Assembly: GCF_030272615.1 (NCBI RefSeq)
Contig: NC_081415.1
Location: forward strand, 366,487,667-366,551,666
From: Cryptomeria japonica
Lineage: Eukaryota > Streptophyta > Pinopsida > Cupressales > Cupressaceae
Length of the DNA: 64,000 bases
Direction of reading: 5' to 3'
The stretch's first letter is position 1, and each line of letters opens with the position of its first letter. Of this stretch, positions 12,390 to 22,363 are shown in pieces. The position numbers and the translations under genes were made by a program. The notes under the pieces are model-generated. The model was not told where the DNA came from, did not search any database, and was given only the letters and a program-made list of their open reading frames with translations.

Positions 12390-12791
12390 ATGGGAAAATA
12401 TTCTTTGCGTAATTTTCCACTTTCACCTAAATCGTATGGAAAGCCTACAAATATCCAACCACGGATCTCACAAAAATCAAAAGAATTGTTAAATGGAGCA
12501 TTTGTTAGAGCTAGAACACTTGTAGAAGAAACCAAAGACAAGGATATTCTTGGTTGGTTGTACAAAGATGAAAATGAAACTATAGAAACAACTATAGAAG
12601 TCAATATTCCCATAGAACAATATGGCAATGGTTATAAGATCATGCAAAAAATGGGATATGAAGGAAAAGGACCAATTGGTAAGCGACATCAAGGTATTTC
12701 AGAACCTATTTGTCCTCACTCGCAATCTAAAGAAGATAAATCAGGACTTGGATATTCAAAACCAAATCAAAAGCACCATAATTATCAATAG
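12390..12791 (+). pseudogene. Element A polyprotein segment with a G-patch domain
   Basis: A 133-codon frame lies just after the protease. Residues 79-108 (12624-12713) read GNGYKIMQKMGYEGKGPIGK and continue to EPI, matching the Gly-rich G-patch consensus with its KMGY/KMGW, GxG and EP(I/V) positions. G-patch domains bind RNA or helicases, and one is known downstream of the protease in betaretroviruses. Here it probably belonged to the same polyprotein, between protease and RT. The function in plant elements is inference. Confidence 0.75.
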
Positions 12792-13977
12792 CCAAAGTGG
12801 AGAAAGAAACCATTCTCTAAAGAAGAACAATGGCAAGAAAAGATACATCAAGCAGCAGAAATAGTAGCCAACAAGCCGAAACAAGAAGAATATGAGAAAT
12901 GGGAAGAAGAGCTTGCAATCAAAAGAGAAGAAGAATCTTGTAGACAAGTTCAAGGAATACAAGCAAATACAAAATCTGAACAAGATATTCTAGAAGCGAT
13001 AAAAAAAGAGATGACAAAAAGAAGAGAACTATTTGCACCATGCAACATTCCTGTATGGTACAGTGGTGTAATCCTAGACAATGGTTCAGAGATAGATTCA
13101 AATGAATATGAATGGGGTCTATATGTCTCATCTAGTATATCAAGTGAAGAAAAGAATGAAGAGTAAGCAGATATCACAAATGAAGACTTTTCTTTTACAA
13201 AACACAAGATAGAGTTAGAAAGAAGACAAGAACTCAGAATCCAAAGAAAACATACATATACAAGACAACAAAAGAAAGATAATAAAAAAGGCCAAGAAGT
13301 AACGTCACAAGAAGCACAAATAGATATGGATCAAACATCAGGAAATATCAAATTTCTATCAAATGAGAAGCAAGATGTACCAAGGTATTGCAGAACCATA
13401 GAAGAACTAAGAGATAGTCAAGTGGGATTGACTATTAGTCCAGAAGAAGCTAAGTTTGAGAGATGACAAAAGCTAGCAAAAGAATCCTCTATATCATGTG
13501 CACAAGTATGTCAACTTCAAAATACAAATGAATCTATTGAAAATAATCAAGAAGGAACTTGCAGTACTAAAGACGTGTGTGTTGATATAATCCATTCATT
13601 TAAGGGACAAACATCGGATGAAGAGTCACTTGAGTGTGAACTACAAATTACCAATACTAATTTTGTTAGAACTGATTGGAGAACACTTGGGAGAGACTAT
13701 CCTTAAAATCATTCTATCTATGAAATTACCTACGCTATGCCAAATTATGATTATTATGTCATGAACCTTGAAGAACCTAAGAATGATGATGACTATGACT
13801 TACCCCTTCTTCATCCAGAACTAATTGATTAGGATAACCTAGAAAACCCTAAATTGGATGTCTTTTCCAATGACCATGACTTAGCTATGTATCTTAATGT
13901 TGTCGAATCCATAATACCTAAGATATCTTCCATCGTGGAATCAAGTAACATTTCTTGCAGTTGGGAGAATTGATAAC
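12792..13977 (+). pseudogene. Element A protease-RT linker of the polyprotein
   Basis: The sequence continues in largely open frame and is rich in Glu, Lys and Gln. Acidic segments such as EEPKNDDDYDLPLLHPELID lie near 13770-13830. The stretch at 13815-13915 matches the start of the copy at 130-230, which confirms it as family sequence. No catalytic domain is seen. It is interrupted by insertion E near 13978. Confidence 0.6.
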
Positions 13978-15478
13978 TCAATGATGAGTGAATAGTACCA
14001 AACTGGTAATGAGAGGGGGAGTGAATCAATACAGGCAAAAATACAGTCCAAAACCAGTTTGACAACAAACACTTCAAATGACTAGCAGACAGTGATACCG
14101 GTTTGAAATAGAGTGCAACCGGTAAAGCTAAGAATGTCTAAGTCAAGCATTAACCAGTTACTCACTTAGTTTTTCACTCAACTCGAGACTACACTACCAT
14201 TTCACCCTTATGCATAAACAGGTAATCTATCATCAGACCACAATAACAGCTAGTTCAACATGTTTTATTGACAGGCATAAAACACAGAACTATCATATGC
14301 TTGACAGACAATAGCAAAGCATCACAAGATAAAAGCATCACACATGACACACATATTTTTCACGTGGAAACCCAACTAGGAAAAACCACAATGGGGATGA
14401 ATACCCACAAGCTATTTTTGAACTCTTTAGAAGTCCGCTCTGTTAGAAGCCTTGTTCGGTTAGAGACATTACAATAGGTTCTGCTAGGAACCGATCTTGT
14501 TAGGGATCACCCGATTAAGGGATGGCTACAATACCCGGTTAAGGGTTAAACCCTGTTAAAGGTTACCTTGTTAGAGGATTTCAAGAACTCAATAGCTAAA
14601 GGATTCCAAACTCAGTAGCTTTGAATTACCCTGCTAAAGGATTTTTAGCAAGCCAGTTAAGGCTACCCTGTTAAGGGATTTTCCAGCTGTTGAGGTGGTA
14701 AGAGATCAATAGGTATTACAGTGATCTAGTAATAGCACTCAATGCCAATGCAGATCCACTTAAGCTCCTCTTCACCTTCTGCACTTACACTCTACAGGTA
14801 TCACTTCTCTCCTTTTGGTTTGACAAGAATCGCGTATCCCTTCTCTTGGATACACACACAACTTTTGCCAACAACCTCAGAAAGAGACACAACATCGACC
14901 TTATAGGAAAACAGATAGGTCGGTAGCATAAACCCTAAACCTATTAGGTTAAGGAATTCAAACGGTTCAATCCTGACCGTTGAGTACACTACATCAAATG
15001 TAGCAGATCTTGATCCAAACTCAAGACATTCTCCATCGTCCATTTCCATCGATTTTATGGTGGTTGATAACCCATCACATGTTATCACCGTTTTACAGAC
15101 TTCGCACATTCCCGAGGTAGATAGGAACAATATCCCTCATGCACACAGGCTTACATGGCAACATAGTCTATTCTTGTTTACAATGCTAACTCATCACACA
15201 ATATCATCGGTTGAGCCACATAGGCTTGAAGCACATCAACCAGAAACCCTAAAGTTGAGAATACCAACCATTAGTCATACAATACTTCCATATGCTGGTT
15301 CCCATAACTATATGCTAGTTCATCATGAACAAGCACACCGCTTCACTTTGGCACAAATGCCGGTTCACAGTGTTATACCGGTTCTCACATATGCCAGTTC
15401 ACACCTCTTCAGCATATTAACATTAATGACAACATACAATGTCATTATCTCCTCATACCGATTCACATAATGCCAACA
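13978..15478 (-). mobile_element. Insertion E: copia-type solo LTR, antisense
   Basis: The inserted segment separates two parts of the A polyprotein that are adjacent in the copy at 1-400. Near its left end is a GAGAGGGGGAGTGAATC tract (14011-14027), followed at 14361-14396 by CACGTGGAAACCC and AAAAACCACAATGGGG. These are the reverse complements of LTR motifs also found in elements B, C and D. Degenerate GTTAAGGGAT-like repeats fill 14440-14700. The right end, ATAATGCCAACAAC, corresponds to an LTR start TGTTGTTGGCATTAT on the minus strand. No internal region is present. The boundaries are uncertain by a few bases, and no clean target duplication was found. Confidence 0.7.
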
Positions 15479-16211
15479 ACAATTCCAAACTTTTCAGTCA
15501 CAAAATTGAAATAAAACAAGGAAAGAGACCTAGTGTTGAAAACCATTTCATGGCAACACTAGATCAATCAAAAAGAAAAATAAAGGACGTATCTAATGGT
15601 GAAAACCTCTTTGAGGAGCCCGAAGATGGAAAGTTTGACATCCTCCCTGCATATTTTCAGGAGATATCTTCTATTCTAATAGAACCAACAGAAGCAATAG
15701 ACATTGGCACACTAAAGGATCCCAAGATACTTCATTATGCTGCCTCATTATCAGATAAAGAGAGGAAAGAATACTTCATTATGCTGCCTCATTATCATCT
15801 CAACGTGGATCTAAAAGCAAAACCAATAAAACAAAAGCTAAGAAAGATGCATCCACACATCTCTTTTCTTGTAAAATTTGAGCTAAAGAAACTATTAGAT
15901 GTGGGTTTTATAAGAACTATTGCCTATCCAGAATGGGTTTCAAGAATTGTGCTAGTGTCAAAGCTAGATAAAAGCATAAGAGTCTACACCGATTTCAGAG
16001 ATTTGAACAAGGCATGTCCCAAAGATGATTTCCCACTACCCAACATTAATATAATTGTGGAATTATCAACACAACATGAGATGGTTTCATTAATGGATGG
16101 GTTCTCAGGATACAATCAAATAAGAATCGCTCCTGAAGATTAAGAAAAGACAACATTCACCTGTGCATGGGGTACTTACTGTTGGAATGTTATGCCATTT
16201 GGTCTTAAGAA
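15479..16211 (+). pseudogene. Element A reverse transcriptase, N-terminal half
   Basis: This frame matches the copy at 360-1070: linker NGENLFEEPEDGKFDILP, then the RT fingers and palm with YTDFRDLNKACPKDDFPLP (near 15984-16040), LMDGFSGYNQIRIAPED and MPFGLKNVG. About 35 codons before the fingers are missing. At that spot a 27-base sequence is present twice (15727-15753 and 15771-15797). A stop lies at 16141. The sequence breaks at 16211, where element B begins. The YxDD catalytic segment is absent from the window copy of A. Confidence 0.88.
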
Positions 16212-16986
16212 TGTTGGCATTCCACACTCTAATGGTAGTTAAAGATTATTGAAGGTGTTGTCATTGATGGCAACCTTGCAAAATTATGGCACCAACAACC
16301 TCTACACCAGCAGATAGTTCACCGGAAGCGACAATAATGTTTACTGGCACCCTAGCCGACAGGATTTTGATTATTGTATTTTGTATTTAATTGTAATATC
16401 TTTTGGTAAGCCGATATGGAATATTGTAATAAGACTCATATATAAGTATGAGATCTTGTAGATCATTTGAGAGATATATATGATAGAGGATAGATATGAT
16501 GGATATGTAGAGTGAATATTATGGCATATTTTGTAGAAGGGTTTATGGTTATTGTATGAGCTTAAACCAGTACTAAACCTAGCATAGAAGATATTGTTTT
16601 GTAGCAGTACATTATATTAAATTTTCATAATCCATTTTGTAAGTCAGTGAGACTTCCCTTTGTAATTGAGCAATGAGCTCTAGGCAGTTGGCCTTCCTGC
16701 ATGTGCAGGCCCCTCTTGTAAGTAATATCCATTCATTGGCCAGTGAGTGAATATTGTGGGTCACAAATCCCACTGAGGTTTTTCCCACACCGGGTTTCCT
16801 CATTAAACATCTTGTTTTATGGTGTGCTTTCTATGTTGTCTTTACTATTCTTATTTACTGCATTAATTCTTGTTTACTGGTACACTATTTTGGAATTCAA
16901 AATACTTAATAAGGTTAAAGAATCTGCTAACCGGTTAGATAATGATTCACCCCCCCCCCCTCTCAGTATCTTTGGGACTATCATCA
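16212..16986 (+). repeat. 5' LTR of element B
   Basis: It begins TGTTGGCATTCCACACTC, matching TGTTGGAATTGCACACTC at 22184. It contains a CCCACTGAGGTTTTTCCC motif (16769-16786) and a run of eleven C followed by TCTCAG (16950-16966), both shared in reverse by elements C, D and E. A TATA-like CATATATAAG lies near 16437. The exact 3' end, 11 to 14 bases before the PBS, is uncertain. Confidence 0.82.
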
Positions 16987-16997
16987 ATCCTAAAAAT

Positions 16998-17009
16998 TGG
17001 TATCAGAGC
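16998..17009 (+). other. Primer-binding site of element B (initiator tRNA-Met type)
   Basis: TGGTATCAGAGC is the standard plant Ty1/copia PBS, complementary to the 3' end of the initiator methionine tRNA. Confidence 0.9.
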
Positions 17010-17066
17010 CTGGTCCTCTATTTTCAAAAGCCTAACAGCTTGCGGAAGATTCTGACACCGGTACAG

Positions 17067-18181
17067 ATGGAAAACTTGAGAAAGCAATTGGAAACAACTC
17101 TTGCAGACTTTGATGCAGAAAAGTTGAAGAATATCAAACTTGAAGATGATCTAAGGACTACATAGGAATTCATTCAAGAACTTTGGGAGAATCTGACTAT
17201 TGCTAGAAACAAAAGAAGAGAACTTCATGAGAAGATATAGAATGATGATGATGAAAATGAAACTCTTAATGAGCTTGTAAGCAAGACGAGGCAAGAAAAT
17301 ATGACCTTGAGGAATGAAATGCAAGACATGACTATGAGATTTTGTAAAGACATTGAAGATAGAAAGAAGAATAAAGATGACTTGAATAGGAGACCCAATG
17401 ATGCTGGAAATGAAAATCTAAGACTCAGTCATGAAAATGATATGTTAAAGACAGATCTGATTCACATGGAACATGATAAAACTGAACTTATGAGACAGAA
17501 AGAATTTTTGGAAAATGAGTTGGCTACTGCAAATCAACGTAAAGAGAAATTCAAGAAAAGCTTAGAAGAACTTGATGATATGCTGAAAAGTCAGATTCCT
17601 AATGGAGAGACTAATGGACTTAGATTTGAAGTTGGTGAAAGCTCCGGTACTGCAAACAATCATGATCACAACAAATCGGTAAGACAACTTAATGCCTACA
17701 AATTTAATGGGAAATGCTTTAACTGTAACAAGTATGGTCATAGAGAAAATCAATGTAGATCTAGAAACTATCAGAACACTAATGCACCCACCGATCAATG
17801 TTCCAAATGCAACAAAATTGGTCACAATTCAAAAAATTGCAGAATGAATGTAAGATGTTATGTTTGTGGAAGATTTGGACACTTATCTAATCAATGCATA
17901 ACACAAACCAACATAGGATATGGAAAGGCTATTCAGAAAAAAACAATGCGACTTGTTATGCTTGTAACAAGATTGGACATATTGCAAAATTTTGTAGAAG
18001 CAAGACTTCATCGACAAATAACAAAGGACCCAGTTTGAAAGGAAAAGAGAAGTTAGATGAGGTAAAGCAAGAATTTTCAAAAAAATGGATTAGAAAGAGA
18101 GATCAAAATGTTGATGAGACTATTTCTTCACTGGTAGAACAAAGTATCACTCCATCGGCAGGAGATTCTTCATCCAACTGA
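17067..18181 (+). pseudogene. Element B gag: coiled coil plus four CCHC zinc knuckles
   Basis: The frame starts MENLRKQLETTLADFDAEKL 58 bases after the PBS. Stops occur near 17163 and 17238, and a frameshift near 17920 moves the C-terminus to another frame. Heptad-rich, Glu/Lys-rich sequence (about 17067-17600) predicts a coiled coil. Four CX2CX4HX4C knuckles follow: CFNCNKYGHRENQC (near 17718), CSKCNKIGHNSKNC (near 17800), CYVCGRFGHLSNQC (near 17856) and CYACNKIGHIAKFC (near 17951, second frame). It is a nucleocapsid-like RNA-binding protein. The UBN2 gag domain seen in element C is not recognisable here. Confidence 0.85.
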
Positions 18182-18482
18182 AAAGTAATCCTTGGGGGTA
18201 TTGCAACAAATTGAAAATCATGCAAGTTTACCCTCAGTTGATGGTGAGAAGATGAACTTCTTCTTTACCGGCAGATGTGTTAAGTTTCACTTAACCGACG
18301 AGCATTTATTGTGGTTGTTGAAGAAAAAGACATTATAAATCAGTATTTTTCCCTCTTTTTCATTCACCGAGCATTCAAACTTTCAAAGAGCGTGAAAAAC
18401 CCAAGCGAAGGCATCCATAGCGAGAAGTGAAGGAAGTTATTTCAAGCATCCAAACCTATCAGGCAGATTAAGGTATTTATCA
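18182..18482 (+). promoter_or_regulatory. Gag-ORF2 spacer with a possible internal promoter and leader
   Basis: An open stretch of about 49 codons at 18189-18338 (GVLQQIENHASLPSVDGEKM and onward) could be the remnant of a small coding segment. It ends at ATTATAAATCAG (near 18334), a TATA-like box, which is followed by pyrimidine-rich sequence (TTTTTCCCTCTTTTTCATTC) and a purine-rich leader up to the ORF2 ATG at 18483. This resembles a promoter for separate expression of ORF2. Activity is inference. Confidence 0.35.
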
Positions 18483-21400
18483 ATGGCTTCCTCCTCTGCT
18501 CCAGAATTCATTTCAAACCCTACTGTTATAGAAGTAATTAAACACCCTAGGCCCATTTTCAAGATTATCCCTGAAGTAGCGAAACAAGATGATACCCTAG
18601 GAGCTTTTTCAAAAATCCCTAAAGGAGTTGCATATGCAAAAGACCCTAGAATTTACATACATTGCCATATTGAGGAATTAGGTTCTGAATAAATCATGAA
18701 AATGTATAAGAATGTTATCTGTGATGAGAATGGAACTGTAAAACCCAAGCATAAGGTTATAGAGACCCTAGGTTTTGTGGAAATCCTTGACATCTTGGAA
18801 TTTCCTAAGGAAGTTGTAAGGATTGTACTTAGTAGAGTTCATGGAGAATTATTTTGGCTTTACTCTATTCATAAAATCACTAGAGAAGCACTTAGGGCTG
18901 TGACTGGCTTACCCTCCACCGATAGCAGGCCAGATAAAACTAAAAAGGTTCCTAATAACACAGTGATGACTTTAACTTGTGCAACCTATGATAGCAGATC
19001 CCTGAGAGTTAATGATGTAAAAGATGAAAATGTTAGATTCATTTGCATGATATTAGAATATAAAACCACACATGCTAACCGACTGAACTCAGTTTCCAGT
19101 CTATGTATAAAAAATGCATATGATATGGTTAGCAATGATGCTAAGATAGATATATGTGATTGGTTGAAAGATGAGTTGATTGACAATTTGAAGAAAATAA
19201 AAGGAGATAAGAAAGGTACTTTCCGATTTGGCAATATTCTTGTATGCTTAATGCTATATCTTACAAAAGAGATTCCCAGTATAGGCAAGAAAGACTTTGG
19301 TTATGATATACCGGTAGGGAAGCAACTATTAGATATCTTCACCGGCATGGGGACAGACAAGGAAAACAAAATAATAGAGTATTTCCAAACATTTAAAGAA
19401 AAAATGAAGACTAGAGAAAGGTTACCTCAAAGTATTGTCAACAAGTATGAGAAAGAAATTTGTTTTGTGATTAAGAAGGATGAAATTTGAATGGAGGCAG
19501 TTCTTCCTAGAACTGTTTGGGTGATAGAAATGGGATATGAGGCTGATGTGAACATAATTGAAACATATGCCAAAGCCCTACTTGAAGCCCCTAGAGAACT
19601 AGAAGAAAAGGTTTTTGGTAGTGCAGAAACAATAGAGTGGTGTGCAGACACTTAAACAAAGGAAGAGAAGAGAAAAATACATAAGGAGTGCATCTAAGCA
19701 AGTTAAAGAAATTAAGGAAAACATAATGAATATCACTGGTATCAAGGAAAGTGATCTGGAAGGATTACAACCAGAGGCACATCTCTCACCGGTTGGTACA
19801 TCCTCTGATAGTGAAATTCTTGCAGAGTTTAGAAGAGTTGATAGGAAGAGAAAACCCTCACCGATACCCTCTCCTCCTCCCAAGAAAACTAGAACAACAA
19901 GGCAGAAACAACAAGCAGTGAGACCACCAGCTAGGAAGATGACACCTAGAAATAAAAAGGAAAACAGGTTATTCCTCCACTTGACAACTTATTAAATGAG
20001 ATAACAGATGATGGAAACTTATCTAATGTAAGCAAATTATATGATACATTTACCAATGAGAAAAAAGAAAGTATAAAGAACATTATCATCTTACACCTTG
20101 ATATTTATAAGAAAGTTTTGATAGAGGTTGTAGATGATTTGCCTAGTGATTTTTATAGGTGACTAGATGCTAAAAGGTTATCCATTATGGAGATAGACAA
20201 GAAAATCAAGATTGAGAATCTGCTAGTTGTTCACCCTGTAAAATCAATTGAGGAAATTGATGAATTGATCAGTGAAGCTAACAAAATAGTTTTTTCTAGT
20301 GGACATCGACATGTAAGTCTAATGGCCGGTAGAGTAAATGAGATCTCAGAAGAGACATCAGTTAAATGGGATATTTTCTTTGTTGAGAAAGAGAAACAAG
20401 AAGAATTGAACATACCTAAAGCATTCAAGGTATACCAAAAGGATAAGGACAAGGGAAAAGGTAAGGTAGGTGGACTACCTAATATAAAAGTGACAGATAA
20501 CCTTCCAACACCTTCAGTTACTCCATCGGTACTAACTGACAACACACCAGCTACTAAGAATGTGGAGACTCCACATGAGGATACAAATCATGAGTCTGAA
20601 ATATTGTATACTATGAACATAGACACTCAGGAGGTCAATATTGTAGTTGATAAAGAAAGTACCAAAGAAAAGAAGAAAGATGTTGCTACTAAGCAACTGA
20701 CTGACAATGTTGGAACACAAGCTGAAAATGTTGAAGTTGAAACACCAGCTGATAACATTGAGATTGGGGTTAGTAAAATGGTTACTGATAGTACTATTGA
20801 TGCAAACATTGAAAAACCGACAAAGAAACTGGCTGCAGAGAATACAATGAAACCAACTGAGTCACCAATAGTGGATAGTGCAGAGGTACAGACAAAGAAA
20901 CTGGCAGTGGATACAAATGAAAAACCATTAGAAAAACCAGCTGATAACACTAAAGAACATTCACAAAAACTGACAGAAGAGAGCACAGTGAAACAGACCT
21001 AGACACAAGTTGAGAAATAGGTTCATACAGAGACAGTGCCACCGACATCTACTGAGAAGCCTAAACCTTTGCTAATAGAAATGTAGACACAAACTAACCC
21101 TCTAGAGGTCAAGACAAGAAAAGTGATTGCTCCCACCGGAAGCACTAAAATTGTGAAGGTAACTGGACAGTCATCCAGTACTTCTATGACAGAATTCAGA
21201 CCAACAAATGTGACTGAAGTACTATTGGATTCTATTAAGAAGATTACTGATTGTAATGCATTGGATTATAAGGCTATAGATGATACAATTCCTATTCTTA
21301 AATTGATTGCACCCAAGTGTATATTAGATAATAAAGATTTTTTGAGTCAGTTAGACACATTGTCTAAATACATAACTGGTAATATACTGACTATGGACCA

Positions 21401-21827
21401 AATAAATGAAGAGACATTTAAGGAGAAAATGGATAAGGAAAAAGAGAAATTCTTTGGAGAAACAATAAAGAAGTGCACGAAACACATTCACACTCTTTAA
21501 TTGACACTAAACAACATAATTATAGAGTTCAAGGAATTGTACAGAGACACTTGTAAGACAAATCTTTTGACAATGGATATCGATAAGGAAATTAGCAAAA
21601 TGCAAAAGGAAATTGATGATATAGCTGACAATATCATCGGTTCATCTGAACCAATATCAGTTATAGAATAGGAGATAGATGGATTTGAGGAGAAACTTGA
21701 AAAATTGGAGAAAGAAAAGGAAAGAATTAAAGGCAAGGCAAAAGAACTTAAATGTAGACTCAGTCCTAAATTGGATAATCTCATCTCTTTGAGGAAAGAG
21801 ATCTTAGAGGCACTTATTCAGGGATAG
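18483..21827 (+). pseudogene. Element B ORF2: large accessory protein of unknown function (about 1,100 codons)
   Basis: One frame, MASSSAPEFISNPTVIEVIK to about 21827, is open apart from some seven stops and a local frameshift near 19640-19990. The N-terminal 300 residues look globular, with an SIHKITREALRAVTGLP segment near 18858-18918. Next come a basic, Pro-rich patch (SPPPKKTRTTRQKQQ, near 19870) and a long disordered region rich in Thr, Lys, Glu and Pro, with loose repeats around PTKKLA / KPTESP / EKPADN (20800-21000). The C-terminus is coiled-coil-like (EEKLEKLEKEKERIKGK, near 21690). No polymerase, protease or integrase motif was found. The IHKITREALRAVTGLP motif faintly recalls plant transposon-derived domains, but this is not a firm assignment. 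Confidence 0.6.
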
Positions 21828-22026
21828 AAGACACCAGAAGAGAAATGCATCACCTCACTAGTACTATTTAGAGAACAGAAGCAACTTTGAAGGATAGCAA
21901 TAGGTTTACTCAGAGTTTAAACTTGGTGTTAGCAGACTTATTCCAAATTGTAACCAACCGGTTACAAGGTTCTAGCTGAAAACTGCACTCATTTGACAGA
22001 TTTTTGACAACCTTTGTCATTGATGT

Positions 22027-22183
22027 CAAAGGGGGAGTAGTAGAACTAAGAAAAATGACTTGCAGAAGAGATCATCTCCTTAGGGGGAACACATAGTTTT
22101 GGTAAGATTTTTTGGACTTTAATTTTTGGATACAATTTTGAACTTTTCTCATGAGTGTTGCCATCAATACCAAAGGGGGAGAT
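22027..22183 (+). other. Repeated polypurine tracts of element B
   Basis: TCAAAGGGGGAGTAG near 22026-22040 and CAAAGGGGGAGAT at 22171-22183 are two copies of the same purine tract, the second abutting the 3' LTR. Multiple PPT copies upstream of the 3' LTR are a known Sirevirus trait. Confidence 0.75.
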
Positions 22184-22363
22184 TGTTGGAATTGCACACT
22201 CCAATGGTAGTTAAAGATGATTGAAGGTGTTGTCAGTGATGGCAACCTTACAATCTTATGGCACCGACAAACTCTACATTGACAAATAGTTCACCGGCAT
22301 CTACAATAATGTTTACTGACACCCTAGACAACAGGATTTTGATTATTGTATTTTGTATTTAAT
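22184..22363 (+). repeat. 3' LTR of element B, truncated
   Basis: The first 180 bases match 16212-16391 with about 22 mismatches by eye, then break at GTATTTAAT and join the left LTR of element C. The remaining roughly 600 bases of this LTR are missing from the window. Confidence 0.88.

Larger units (their letters stand above)
16212..22363 (+). mobile_element. Element B: pol-less copia-like (Sirevirus-like) LTR retrotransposon, 3' LTR truncated
   Basis: The layout is a 5' LTR (16212 to about 16986), PBS TGGTATCAGAGC, a gag with zinc knuckles, a large ORF2, repeated purine tracts, and a 3' LTR start at 22184 that breaks off at 22363. No protease, integrase, RT or RNase H motif is seen in any frame of the 5.2-kb internal region. 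Such an element would depend on enzymes from an autonomous relative. The LTR ends, the PBS and the AAAGGGGGAGATTGTTGG junction fit Ty1/copia and resemble Sireviruses. Confidence 0.85.

Noticed and set aside
14801-15470. Open frames on both strands inside insertion E
   Set aside because: They lie in LTR sequence with no retrotransposon domain. The reading frames overlap on opposite strands and look fortuitous.
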